Shown in pieces: positions 28,201 through 40,407 of a DNA stretch of 64,000 nucleotides (positions are counted from its first letter, which is position 1; the number at the start of each line of letters is the position of its first letter). Position numbers and translations under genes: made by a program. The stretch is from Epiperipatus broadwayi (Eukaryota > Onychophora > Udeonychophora > Euonychophora > Peripatidae). The stretch lies in NCBI GenBank assembly GCA_028023455.1, contig JAQFVV010006714.1, positions 334,875-398,874 on the forward strand, in the 5' to 3' direction. The notes beneath the pieces were generated by a model. The model made no database searches and was not told the DNA's origin. It was given only the letters and a program-made list of their open reading frames with translations.

Positions 28201-29812
28201 AACATACATATGTACATGGAAGGAAACAGCTTATCTTTTTAAAAATGGATTTTTGGAATAACTATTGGATAAATAATGCTCATTCTTAAAAGATTTTCAG
28301 AAAAAAGATAGCATTTTATATCTTTATCAATTGGATTGACATTATTTTCCAAGATTTCTGCAGATACTAAAAAGTCGACTTAACATTTATTATTATTGTG
28401 TTTTGATTTATGCACTGAGAGAAAGAAGACCTAGGAGAAAAAAGAGCTTTCGACAGTGTTCATTGCATAGGTACAACAACTCCTCAGTTTCTTACCTGAA
28501 CTTATTATATAGGACATTTATGAAGAGGAATAGTAACTATAAGTTCTATTATTATTTATTTATAATATACTAACAATTAGAATTATAATTTAGTTATAAG
28601 ATGTAGTAAAGGTTACATTTTTGATATTTCTTTTTAAGTCCTAACAATATTAATATTTGTAAAAAAAAATCTTTTAAAAATTTTTCTTAAATTTTTTTAA
28701 AAAACATTTTTTTTTTACTAAAATGCATTAGTTTACATTAAGTGTGGTATGAATGATATTTTAATTTTTATATTTTATATAAAACTGGACCAGAAGACTT
28801 CAAAAGATGTGATTGCAAATGGCAAATCACATTAGGTAATAATAATAATTATAATTATTTTATGCAATGTGTATTTTTATTAAAGTTGCTTGGAATTTTA
28901 ATGATATTTATATTATGTTACATGAATAAATGAACATATGGATGTGTGAGTTAATAACACATATAGATTTTTATTAAGAGAGATAATCCATGAGAAATAT
29001 ACATATATTTATTTATTATAATATAAAGTTTGTCATAACTTTATGAAATGATCATAATTTTGATATAATTCATTGCTAAGTAAACCATATGATATTTATT
29101 TCAAGATATGAATATTAAACGAATATTTTAAAATCAAATCTCATTTGTATTTGTAAATAAGTTTGTGTATGAAACCTTTTCTTATAGTAGTCATGGTTTG
29201 ATAAAGTAATATGTAACTTTGTTTATTATTGGGAAATTTGCTTAGTTATTTTATGATGTTAAATGTCTAAATCTATTTTGAAATAACTAATGGTAGTGAC
29301 AGAGTAGAATAATGAAACTCTGAATGCTTATATAGTAGGATGTGTGAAGAAGATAGGATAATTAGCCTATATTATATCTGAGAAATTATGATGCAAATAC
29401 AGTTAATGTAGCCCTGTACTTTGTATCTATTTCCATGAACAGTGTTTTTTGATCTTTATATTTAATGATCTGTAAATACTGAAAGAAAGCCAAGACATTA
29501 TTTTAGGGGTATTAGATGAAGTCATACCTGTTATTTCTTCACACTCATTTCCCATGTGATTTGTTGAATTATTTTATATTATTGAACCTTTACTCTAATT
29601 ATTCCTTCATGTCCTATGAATTGTATTGCTATCTGAATTTCATCAGCAAAACATCATATAGTATAGTATTTTTGAAAGATGAATAATGGATAATTTTAGA
29701 AAAGATGATTTGTTTAAAAGAAGGCAAGATAGATTTTTTGGTATTGTGAATAAATACAAATAAACATCATATGACTACCACCTCTTATGCTTGTGCATAA
29801 CTGTTTTTAAAG
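25286..29812. other. AT-rich stretch; two less AT-rich patches
   Basis: No gene recognised. Patches at about 25,480-25,680 and 26,110-26,340 have visibly higher GC than their surroundings and may be old repeats or remote exons. A minus-strand frame of 79 codons covers 26,320-26,559 without a recognisable domain. The rest, including 26,560-28,380, is extremely AT-rich. Confidence 0.45.
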
Positions 29813-30105
29813 CAGGCAAAACTCACTATATATATATTGCCACACACAACAAGCTAGAGTAATCAATGGATGCCAGAAGGCTTGTTCATAAAATCCCCAT
29901 CTAGTGCCTACTCATCCAAAAGGTGGTTGCTGGAGGATTGCATTAGATCCCAAGATCTAGGTGCAGTGCTCTCAGATTCAAGGCTCCTCACTGATGAAGG
30001 CCATAAGCCAGAAACTAGTCTGGGGATTTTATGCACAAGCCTTCTGGCATCCATTGATTACTCTAGCTTGTTGTGTGTGGCAATATATGTAGTGAGTTTT
30101 GCCTG
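29813..30105. mobile_element. Inverted-repeat element containing a hammerhead-like motif
   Basis: The left arm 29,813-29,898 and right arm 30,022-30,105 are reverse complements over about 85 bp, with a 2-bp length difference in a TA run and very few mismatches. The spacer of about 123 bp contains a hammerhead-like motif at 29,985-30,026. Penelope-like retroelements are known to carry hammerheads in their terminal repeats, so this may be a non-autonomous relative. No protein is encoded here; an 84-codon open frame over the region is incidental. Confidence 0.75.
29985..30026 (+). ncRNA. Hammerhead-ribozyme-like motif (GUC cleavage triplet)
   Basis: The strand order is: TCCTCA (29,985-29,990, stem I 5'), CTGATGA (29,991-29,997), stem II GGC/GCC with a short loop and an A-A mismatch at its base, GAAA (30,011-30,014), stem III AC/GT with a TA loop, GTC with C at 30,020 as the expected cleavage site, and TGGGGA (30,021-30,026, stem I 3'). 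Stem I gives six pairs, one of them G-U. All conserved core nucleotides of a hammerhead are present. The two-pair stem III matches the minimal type reported for retroelement hammerheads. Activity is not shown by sequence alone. Confidence 0.65.
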
Positions 30106-31054
30106 TTTTAATAAATACAAATGATGTTAAATGCATAATGTTGACGGTGAATGTAACAAAGGAATCGTAATTTATCTTAATATTTTAAAAATATTTTGGT
30201 GATAAAAGAATCATAGACTACTCATAACTTATATTTTTTGCATATTTTTGATACATTCAATTTTTCATAAATCGACAACATTTTGATAAAGCAATGCATA
30301 TTTTACAGTGAAGCATCAAATGAAGTATGTTAGTGTATGATATATGCTTATACTTTATTTAATTTTTTTTTATATTTGATATTTTTAAACATGAAACACG
30401 TATCATTTGCAAAATTTATTATTATTTAATACATGAATGAACATTATTTTAAAATTTACTTTTCATTAATCTAGAATAAGCTAATACAATATTGTAGAAT
30501 AAATAACAGAGTATTTATGAATAATTAATACATATGTATTTGTAATTTTAAAATTCATAAGCTGGAGTGAAGGCTTACTCATTTTTGATTTTTGAAATTG
30601 TAAATCTGTAAATTTAATCTTTCTTTTATTTTTTATTTTGTATATTTTGTTTTAATTTTAATATAATATTTGTAAGTATTTGTTTTAAAACTGTAAATAT
30701 TTTTGTATATAATTGTTTTCTAGTATAAAATAAATTTGTTAAAGTTGTTGTTATAAACTTGTCCCTGTTATTATTGATCTACTTACCACCACAGGTTCTG
30801 GTTTTCCAGAATTTAGAACTAAACATATTACACATTTTGCACATTAACTTTTTAAACAATATTAATTATTATTCAGAATATGACACAGCAAAATCATATA
30901 GTAGAAGATTATTTTTGGTCATAATTTATTATTAAAAATACTGCCATATAATTAAGTATATTTCTTATTGCCACATATTGTTCAGATTATACCATACTTA
31001 TAATATGTCACATGAGAGATAAGAAATGAGAGATGAGAAAGGAAAAATAAAAGA

Positions 31055-31056
<2 letters not shown>
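30106..31056. other. AT-rich stretch, nothing recognised
   Basis: No open frame or repeat of note. The sequence runs up to the ATT array that marks the 3' end of element C. Confidence 0.6.
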
Positions 31057-31098
<42 letters not shown>

Positions 31099-31118
31099 CA
31101 TCATTATCATCATCATCA

Positions 31119-31154
<36 letters not shown>
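31057..31154. repeat. (ATT)n/(ATC)n array, tail of element C
   Basis: Trinucleotide repeat with a central ATC-rich block (31,096-31,121). On the minus strand it directly follows the 3' UTR of element C as (AAT)n, in the same place as the (TAA)n tail of element A. Confidence 0.9.
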
Positions 31155-31155
<1 letters not shown>

Positions 31156-31417
31156 GTTTCAATAAAGGCTTTATTGATCTCAATGGTTTACATAAGTTTA
31201 CATCTAGAAAAATTTGAAATTTAACATACAATGAATAATATTAGGGTAAACACATATATATGAATTTAGTGGTTACACTTTGTGGTTAATGGACTATAAC
31301 AATATAAAAATTAAAAAAAGCAAAAATAATCAGAGTTCTAACGTTTGAGGAGCTTATTTAGTTTTGTCCGCATGTCACTTTGAATGTTAGTTGTATGATA
31401 GTTTTTCTTTGCAGCAT

Positions 31418-34400
31418 TCACAGCATTGATGGTTGTTTTAACAATGACCATGTTGCTGCATATAAGTGGGGGTTGGTTATTATTTTATCTCTATTTCGAA
31501 TGTGTAGCAGTTTGTTGCTAAATGTAGCTGGGTGTCGTCTGGTGTTATTGCCAATTAAGAAAGTACATCGGGTGCACCAATACGCATATAGAACAAATGT
31601 GGCTGCCCTAATGCTAGGTATTGATCTTCCCTGAAAAGCAGCTATTATGTGATTAATGATTGTACCCGGTTTTCTGTAGGTGTTACACATCATCTGTCGT
31701 GTTTGGTTAAGTGCTACACATTGATAAATAAAGTGGTCCAGTGTCTCTTCTGCTCGATGGCAGAGTCCACAGAAGGGGTCAATAGATATATACATTCTTT
31801 TATGATAAAGAAAGTGGGTTGTTGGCAAGGCAATGAGATTGATTTTCATGATAAAATCAAAGTATTTGGGCTCTAGAGCCCATTTTTTATATTCCTTGAG
31901 TAGTCTCTTGTTGTTAATTCCTAGCATAGGTTGTATAACATTAGTATCTGCTTCTCTGTTTATTAAACCATAAATATCCCAGTATGAATACTTATGCAAA
32001 TACTGTTCTGGAATCTTGTCTGTGGTTTTGCATTGGTATATAATGTTGGTGAAAAAGGAACCTTTTGGAGGTGGTCTATCTGTTGGAGTAACTTCTAGCA
32101 AGTGGTTAATTTTGGGGTATTTGGCAAGTATTGTGATTATTGAGTTCCTTAACTTCTGTATATGAAAAACAATGATGTTGTGCAAGCCAAGTCCATTTTT
32201 TATTAGAGGTTGGCTAAGTTTTTTTGTGGAAATTGCTACTGTTTTTCTGGCCCAAAGTAGTTTATTATATATGGTTTTAATTTTTGAAATGAACCCCTTT
32301 GAGAATGAAATAACCGGTACATAGTAAGTTATTTTGGTTGTGATAAGCTGGTTAATTAACTGTACTTTGGAATATAGTGAAAGATATGCCTTGGACAAGG
32401 AGTTTATAATTTTTGTGGCTTCTTCTTTAAGTTTATTTTGGATATGACATCTCATTCCTGTAATTCCCATATGAAATGGGAACCCAAGGAAAGAGTTTGG
32501 TTTTGATTTGTAAATTGATGTACATGGTTTACCAGTGTATAGAGACCAGGCTGTGGTTTTTGCTGGATTAAATGATAATTCATATTTTTGTGAGTATTCT
32601 TGTAATATCTTTTGGAGTTGCGGTATTTGTTTTTTTGATGTTAGGAATATGGTAACATCATCCATATAGGTGATGCATGTAGTGCGCTGTGTTGTGTCTG
32701 GTATCTCGATCCCAGTAAATGCATTTTGTATGCTTTTAATAAGGGGATTGATGTAAAATATAAACAATAGTGAACTAAGAGGGGATCCTTGGGATATAGA
32801 TTTGGTGGGTGTGAAAGATGGTGAGTTTCTTTCATTTAAAGTTATATGGATCTCTCTGTTCAGAAGCAGGTTAGCAATTATATATAGATGTGTTCTAGGA
32901 ATTTCTGTGTCTTTTAGCATTTTTAGAAGTGTGTATATATTGACTGAGTCAAATGCAGCTTCTATATCAAGCTGCACAACAACGGGTCCGTATTTTTTCC
33001 GCTGTTTTACTGTTGCTAGAATTGCTTTGAAGAATAAAGCTGCTTCTGTTGTTGAAGAGTTTTTCTTTGCATATTGTGCTTCGGAGATAAGTGGCATTAT
33101 ATATGGTTCAATTTCATCTTTAATAATTTTCTCCATAATTTTGATCGGCAAAGGTCCCATAGATATTGGTCTGAGGTCTGTAATAGGTGGAATAATTGCT
33201 TTCTTTTTATTATAGGGTACTATGGCTATTGGATAGACACCCTCCATAGGTTGAATTTGTTGCGCTAGATGGTTTGCTAACTGACACAAATATTCTGTTG
33301 TGAATTTGCTTAGATGCTTTAATACAAACAATGGAACTCCAGGACTACCTGGATGGCAAGCATTTCGAATAGTATTTAGTTTTGTTGTGAATAGATCTTT
33401 TGTGAATGGGGTTTTTGTCTCTGGTGGGCCAAACAGATTATGTGGTATTTTATATGGTTGTCTTTCTTGTAATTTCTCTTTAAAATATTCAAAAATTGGC
33501 ATAATCATATTGTGTCCTGCATATGTTCCACTATTTGTATATAGTGCCATTGGCACTTTTACATCTGGTTGGTTTCCCAGCGCCCATCTTATATAATCTC
33601 TTGTCCAAGTGTGTGGCCTGGTTAGGCATACCTTGCTTTTCTTTATCTTCAGATAGCTTTTGAGTTCTTCACATGCTTTATTGTATGCATGTGTAAGCTT
33701 GAATATATACTGCTGGGTGCAGTGTGATGGGTTAATCATGATTATTCTCTGGTGTAACTGATCTGCCAGAGACAAAAGTCTTGATGGTGGAGGTTATTTT
33801 TTTGTTATATGGTTGATGTTAAAGGACAACATCTCCATAAATGCTAGATATTTCTGGACCGGGTTCAAAGTCATATCTTTGATTTTGTTTAGCATTATGT
33901 AGGTCTCAGAGAACAGAAATTCAGGGGTTGTTTCTGGGAGTAAAACTCTTATTGTTCTTGTAAGTGGAAAGGGTGATATTTGAATTTGGTCACAGTCAAT
34001 TGTGACTATTTGAGCTGAGTGATCGGAAAAAGTTGAGGGAGTTAGTTTTATTTCAATAAGGTGGTGAAGCATTGGAGAATAAAAGCACAGATCAATAAGT
34101 GAAGAGAAGCGATTATTGTGGAAAGAGATGGCATCATCTGGCAAAAAACCTTGGCCACTCATTAGTGGTATGTTTATTCTGTGAAGCCAACGTTGGGTAA
34201 ATTCCTGATATTTTAAATTAAAATCTCCAATTAAGATGGTTGGGTTTGAAGTTGTAGCTAACCTTGAATTAATGTTTGCAATTAGGGTATCTATTTTTTT
34301 ATCCTGTAAAGGCATATATACAAAAACCAGATTTATTGTTATGCTTTTTTGGTTGAAGGTTGCAATTAATAAGTTCACGTCAATGTGAATTATTTTGAAC

Positions 34401-34651
34401 GTTGTGAATGGGCAATTTCTAGCAATTATGAGTCCAGTTCCAGCTGAGGGAGAGGAAGAGTCTCTGGAGCATGCACAGAAACCTTCCATATTTAAATGTT
34501 TGGCTGGATCAATTTGTGATCCAGCATAAATTTTTGTCTCAAGTATACCAAGCAAGTGTGGTTGTATATCCTTGATCCAATGTTTTAACTTATTAATTTT
34601 TGAGGTTGAGTTCAAACCCCTGACATTGATTGCCGCAATTTTTATTTTCAT
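31418..34651 (-). pseudogene. Element C ORF2 (endonuclease-RT), single in-frame stop
   Basis: 1,077 codons in one frame, interrupted only by TAA at 33,796-33,794 (codon 286). Element A has NQPPPS at this point and C reads K-stop-PPPS, so a CAA glutamine codon probably became TAA. Endonuclease: E38 in ILETK, GDFN at 142-145, SDH at 209-211. RT: LRPISM near 493, QLDIEAAFDSV with the motif A aspartate near 562, SQGSPLSSLLF near 620, and YMDD at 662-665. C-terminal zinc motif C961-X2-C964-X8-H973-X4-C978. All catalytic residues are present. A start in the second half at a TTG after the stop is unlikely to be used. Confidence 0.9.
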
Positions 34652-34679
34652 TATATGTTTTTTGATTGAGATTTAAATA

Positions 34680-36197
34680 TTAGGATTGATCTGGTGTTTC
34701 TTCCCATTCATTCTCATATTCCATTTCCAGATCTTCATCTGTTTCCACTGTAGTTGTATTGTTGTGATCAGAAAGGCTAAGGTTGGCTTCAGTTTTTATT
34801 TTTTTGGGCCCTCTATTTTTCTTTGGTGGGCGGCCTGGTCTTCTTCTTTGTTCTGTGTCAGCTTTGGTGATTTGAGGCATATTTGGGGTGATAGCTTTCA
34901 TAATTTCCATTGTTGTATTATTTTTAATATTGGGTGTTTGGTGTGTTATATATATTTTTACTTGATCACTATTACTGTGTGAGTTTATTTGCTCTTTTAT
35001 TATCTCTTTTTCATCGGTATTTTTGGTAGGCTGACTTAGATTGTGCGCTATTTTTTCCATTGGAGCCTCTTGAGGTTGTCAACTTTCTGTTTTTTTATCA
35101 GTGGGGGTTTGAATTCTATTGGTTGATTTTGTTGATAAATCCAGAATTTCAGGTGCTGGCAACGTGTGTGCAGTTTTTTATTATTCAATTGCTGTTGATC
35201 TGTGTTTTTTTTATTAATTTTTCCTTGTTTATTAGTTGTTTTCGTTATCTGTTTTGTACTGTTTGATTCCGGTTGGTGAGCTTCTGTTGGTTGATCTTCA
35301 GAGCTCGGTTGGTTTTTTTGGTTGATTTTGGTGTTGCAATCGATTGCTAAGTGTCCGGTTTCACCGCACGCAAAACATCTCGGCCTTAATCCTTTTATGT
35401 GAATAGTCAGTATTGCATTCTGGTCAATTATTTGTGTTGGAATATCCTCCGGGTTTACATTGTCATTCAGCTTTATTTTGAAATGAAAGTTGTTGCTGAA
35501 AACTGGTATGGGGGGTGTCGGATAAGTAGATTTGTTTTATATAAATAGCTTTGCCAAATGACTGTATTAATTTTTGAAAATCCTGAATAGTATATCCGAA
35601 GTAAGTGTTTTTAATTATTCCGTTACAATAATTTTGCAAGCTTTGATCGACTATTATTAGCGCGTAGCTTCCCAAAGTTTTTACTTTAGTTTGAAATCTT
35701 GCACGCTGATGTTCATCGAAAAACTGAATTGCAACGTATCGCGAGTTTGGATGCTCTCCAATACTAGAGACTGTATCTCATAATGCTGTTGCTGTCAGCT
35801 CCTCGTAAAGAAGCTCTCTGGGGAATTTATAGTGTTAAATTCCTATCAGTGACGGCTAACACTAATGATTTCGGTGAAAAAAATTTTTGGAAAGTTGTGA
35901 ATAATTTTTTTGGGATGGTGCTGTTGAAATTAACGTTTATTTTTTGCAGTTCATCTTGATTCCATATCGTTGGGGAGGGCTCTTCATTATTGTTTTCCAT
36001 GAGGTTTAAATTATTTATGTCGGCTTGATTTACCTTCCTAAATCTTGCTGTCTGTGTGAATGCTGGACTTTTTTCGATGCTGTGAAGCTGCCGGTTTATT
36101 TTTGTTACGTTTGCATATGTTTTTGCGATAGTGGCAGTTTTCATTTTATCGCCGTTTGAGCGCAATTTACGTTGTTTGCTTCTTGACACGACGCCAT
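34680..36197 (-). pseudogene. Element C ORF1, broken by small indels
   Basis: The probable start is ATGGCGTC at 36,197-36,190, followed by a one-base deletion relative to element A that shifts the frame. The main frame then runs from 36,189 to 35,827 (PKKLFTTFQKFFSPKSLVLA matches PKKLFMSFKRFFSKKSIVLA in A). Further breaks lie near 35,830-35,680 and near 35,520. A complete CCHC zinc knuckle, CFACGETGHLAIDC, lies near 35,340-35,380. The charged C-terminal part at 35,060-34,680 carries GRPPKKNRGPKK, an AT-hook-like basic patch, and ends in acidic residues. It lacks the expanded repeats seen in element A. As in other LINEs, the product would be an RNA-binding partner of ORF2. Confidence 0.75.
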
Positions 36198-36599
36198 GCT
36201 TGTTTATGACGTTAGAATTTATTTTTTGTTATGAACGACCATTTTACTTACTTTTTGCTAGAAAAACAACTGTTCAGTAATTAGCCATCGCTGTCTTTAT
36301 CTATCACAGATATATATCATAGTTTTTAAGTGTGAAAACGATTAGAATATGGGAAAAAAAAAGATTATTAATAAGACCTTCGTTCTTGATGACTTAGGCA
36401 TACACGCGCATGCGCATTCTTATTATTATTAAATACAAAAGTTAATAGCAGCAGTCTTCATTTAAAAAAGACATTGATTTAGAAGGCTTTGAATTAGTTA
36501 CACATAAAAAAAGAAATGCAAAATGTAATGCGTTTAACAAAAATGCTATAATAGGAAATCTTACTGACACATAATTATAAGCTATTCCTGTTAAACAAA

Positions 36600-36840
36600 A
36601 ATGTAAAAGATTCTTTTTGACTAGATTAAATCCAGAAGTTACATCAAAAGATGCTATTGCTTATATAACAGGAAAGTTAGATACAACTGTGGTATGTCAT
36701 AAGTTTATACTCACAAATAAGTTTTATTCCTCAGTTTATATTTCTATCAAAGAAAATGACATGAGTGAAATAATTAATTCAAATGTTTGGATGTCAGGCA
36801 TTTTTATATCCATTTTATGGAAAATTAAATAAAGATTTAA
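36600..36840 (+). pseudogene. Element D ORF1 C-terminal remnant
   Basis: A 71-codon frame begins TRLNPEVTSKDAIAYI and continues to SSVYISIKENDMSEIINSNV and W. This is the pattern of the C-terminal domain of Jockey/CR1-type ORF1 proteins: a (S/T)RL.P.VT..D...YI start, a central SS.K/Y.S...ND segment, then ...W..G. The N-terminal part and zinc knuckles upstream are not readable. Confidence 0.55.
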
Positions 36841-36984
36841 TTGTTAATAAACAAATAAAGGATCAGGTAGTTGAGGATAATATTAGTAATGTATAATGGA
36901 GTATTGCATTTATAGATTGTAAAAAAAATATAAAAATTCTTCACATAACAATGGTAATAAGAAGTTAATTAATAAAAGTAACAT

Positions 36985-39749
36985 TTTCTGTTGTTATATG
37001 CAAAATGTTAGAGGTTTAAGAACTAAATGTCAGTTATTGAAGCATGCTGTTCTTGCAGAAGAATATGATCTAATAACCTTGACAGAAACATGGTTGAATG
37101 ATCAATTTGTTACTGATCAGATTGTGGATCATAGATGTTAACTATATAGACATGATTGTATAAACTCTAAGCTTTCAAGAGGTGGAGATGTTTTATTGGC
37201 AGTTAAAAACAACATTGTAACAAAGCAAGTAAATATAAAACTGAATTTTGTTGATTCTATTTGGATTGGAATGATATTAGGATCTCAGTTATTTTTGGTT
37301 GAGAATATATATATATATATATTCCTCCTTATATTAATATAATTGAACTAAATAATGATTTGGAGAAATTGGAAAAATATTTACTTAATTACAAGCACAA
37401 TATTTTGATCTGTAGTGACTTTAATGCATGATATGTAATGACAGCAGATGAAATAACTGGATTATGCAGTAATAAAATAAATAAAGGACAGAGAATTATA
37501 GAATTTATGAATATAACTGGTATAGTACAAATAAATCAGTTAAAAATAATAATGGATGTGCTTTAGATTTTATATTAATTAACTTTGATGATGTAGATGT
37601 GAGGCATAGTGTACAGCCATTATTGAAGGAAGATTCTCATCATCCAGCAATTGAGTTTTTTTGTTTATGTCAAACACATATCATTAAATAAGGGTATGAT
37701 AACTTCAAATAGAAATTATAAATTTGGTGATTATTATAATTTATATTTGTTTAAATAAATTATATAATATAATAATTGTGGTATTAACGTGTTAAAGAAG
37801 TTTATTATAATATTTTTTAATTTTTTTGTTTTTATTTTGTGGGGGGGGGGGTTAAAAAAGCGACATCAAGTATGCTGATTGGGACCAAATATATTGTTAT
37901 CCAAATGTAAATGAGGCAGTACATCTGTTTCAAAAAATTATGCAAAACATTTTAAATAATAGAATACCATTATGCTATGAATCATCTAAAAAATATTCTC
38001 CTTGGTTCTATAAAAAATTGATTTGTATTTATAAAAGAAAACATAAGCATCATAAGTTGTTTAAGCAATCAGGATCAATAATATATTATAATAACTTTAT
38101 AAATTTTAGAAGATTATTTAAGTCATAAAAAACATTGATTTTAAAAGATATATTGAGAAACTAGAGGACAACAAAGTGCAATTCAAATTGCTTTTGGTCA
38201 TTTATTAAAAAACATTCTGGTGTAAAAAATAAAATGTCAGTTGACAATGAGAATCTTACAGCTGATGATTTTGCCAACTACTTCTCATCATGTACAGAGA
38301 AAAATATGCCATCTAAATCATATACAGATAAATCTGCTTTTAAAAGTAATGATTTGATAGTTATTGACTCATTAAATTATAATGAGATTTTATTAGCAGT
38401 AAACCAGCTTAAAAATAAAAAAAAGTTTTGGATATTATATGCTACCTGTTTTTATTTATAAAGGATGTGCTGAACTTCTAGCCCCAGGGCTTTGTTATAT
38501 TTTTAATATGTCTTTACAGCAGGGTATTTTTCCTGATTCTTGGAAAGTTGCAGAAGTTATACCAATACCAAAAGTCAAATCAAATGATGTTAGTAATTAT
38601 AGACCTATTTCATTATTATGTATAACTGAAAATTTTTTTGAAAAATATGTGTATAATAAGATAATAGACAAAGTATGTAAATCTTTATCTAAAACACAAC
38701 ATAAGCAAAGCACTTGACTGAGTAGATCACTCTAGATTGATTAGTAAGTTGCACACTATTGGTTTTAGTTGTGAACTTTTGCAGTGGTTTGTATCTTTTA
38801 TCTCAAATAGACCTAATTTTGTATCTTTTGGGTCTGCAAAATCATACACATGTTTTAGTAATGCTGGAGTGCCTCAAGGAAGTATACTTGGACCATTGCT
38901 TTTTTCAGTTTATTCTTTGGATATAGATCAGTGTGTAAGTGGTTCTGACATTCTCTGCTTTGCAGATGATATTAAACTGTATAAAACTATTAAGAATTTT
39001 GATGATCAGAAGATTTTGCAGTCTGTTATCAAAAAATTTCAGGATTGGTGTGTGGGAAACTATATGGAAATTAGCATTGAAAAATGTTGTGTCATATCAT
39101 TTTCTAAAAAATCATCTACAAGTCTGTTTAATTATACCCTAAACTCAAAAAGTATTTCAAGAAAAGATCATAAAGATTTAGGTATTATTTTTAATAACAA
39201 TGGAACATTTAATAATAATATTCAAAATATTATTACAAAAAGTTATAAAATAATGGGTTTAATTCTCAGAAACTAAAATGTTTAAGAGATATACATGTAT
39301 GTATTTGTTTCATACATTGGTCTTACCTATTTTAAATTATGGATCTTTGATCTGGAACTCATGTAAATTAAATAATAGATTAGCACTGAAAAAGGTTTAT
39401 AAAATTTTTTCAGATACATTAAATCAGAAATAATATGTGTGACAATACACTCTACAAAAGACGAATCTATACTGATATGAAGTATTTAAAAAAAATTGCA
39501 TCAGGTATAATAGATGTGAGAAGTTGCCAAACAACATTATCATTTAAGGTAAAGATAAAGGATACAAGATCAAAAAAATTGTATAATATTCCAAAATTTA
39601 AAAGTGAAACATTAAAAAATTCAGCATTAGTAAAATTACGTAGATTGTACAATAAATACTTTAATGCTGTTAATATATTTGAAACAGTTGATAGAACATT
39701 TAGGTCTACTGTGCAAAAACCTCTGCAAATGCTCTGTGAACTAGATTAG
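36985..39749 (+). pseudogene. Element D ORF2 (endonuclease-RT), internally deleted
   Basis: The endonuclease starts with QNVRGLRTKCQ near 37,000, then LTETWLNDQF near 37,080 and a CSDFNA block (normally GDFN) near 37,410, with many stops. The RT has a LFMSLQQGIFPDSWK-type segment near 38,520, VSNYRPISLLC near 38,590, VPQGSILGPLLF near 38,870 and CFADDIKLY near 38,955. Between SLSKTQH (38,690) and ALD-stop-VDH (38,712-38,727) the ~40-60 residues that normally link the thumb-proximal QHGF region to motif A are missing, leaving only part of motif A. The C-terminal frame 39,435-39,749 ends with LCELD. The copy is inactive. Confidence 0.78.
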
Positions 39750-39802
39750 CTGTGCATTTTTGTTTGGATGTAAAATCTGTTCAATGTACTAAATTAAATT
39801 AA

Positions 39803-40166
<364 letters not shown>

Positions 40167-40227
40167 TATATAGACAAGATGGTGGACAGGCAGTAATTCT
40201 TGCTAGCATTGCTCAGGTTTATTTGCT

Positions 40228-40319
40228 TTTCTTATACATATATTGTGAAAGCTGTATCCTGAAAATGTTTGAATTTCTTATACATATATTGTGAAAGCTG
40301 TATCCTGAAAATGTTTGAA
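40228..40319 (+). repeat. 46-bp tandem duplication in the 5' UTR of element E
   Basis: Two adjacent identical 46-bp copies (40,228-40,273 and 40,274-40,319), each starting TTTCTTATACATATATTGTG. They lie about 90 nt upstream of the ORF1 start. Tandem 5' UTR units act as promoters in some LINEs; whether that applies here is inference. Confidence 0.85.
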
Positions 40320-40407
40320 TCAAGTTATAAACCTATCACTGACACACTGTGAGGCAGTGGGGTAAGTAAACCCTTGTGCTATTGTAGATAATTCTTTTAT
40401 TGTTTTG

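Larger units (their letters stand above)
31155..36420 (-). mobile_element. Element C: nearly intact L1/Tx1-like LINE
   Basis: Best-preserved LINE in the window and the same family as element A. On the minus strand: a 5' UTR from about 36,420, ORF1 from 36,197, ORF2 34,651-31,418, and a 3' UTR with AATAAA at 31,175-31,170 followed by a TTGAAAC-type end and the trinucleotide tail. An (ATT)4 stretch at 36,420-36,431 lies immediately upstream of its 5' end, so both ends touch the same kind of repeat. It lies head-to-head with element D. Confidence 0.88.

Noticed and set aside
29870-30124. 84-codon open frame as a gene
   Set aside because: It lies across the inverted-repeat element, has no domain, and its sequence is constrained by the arms.
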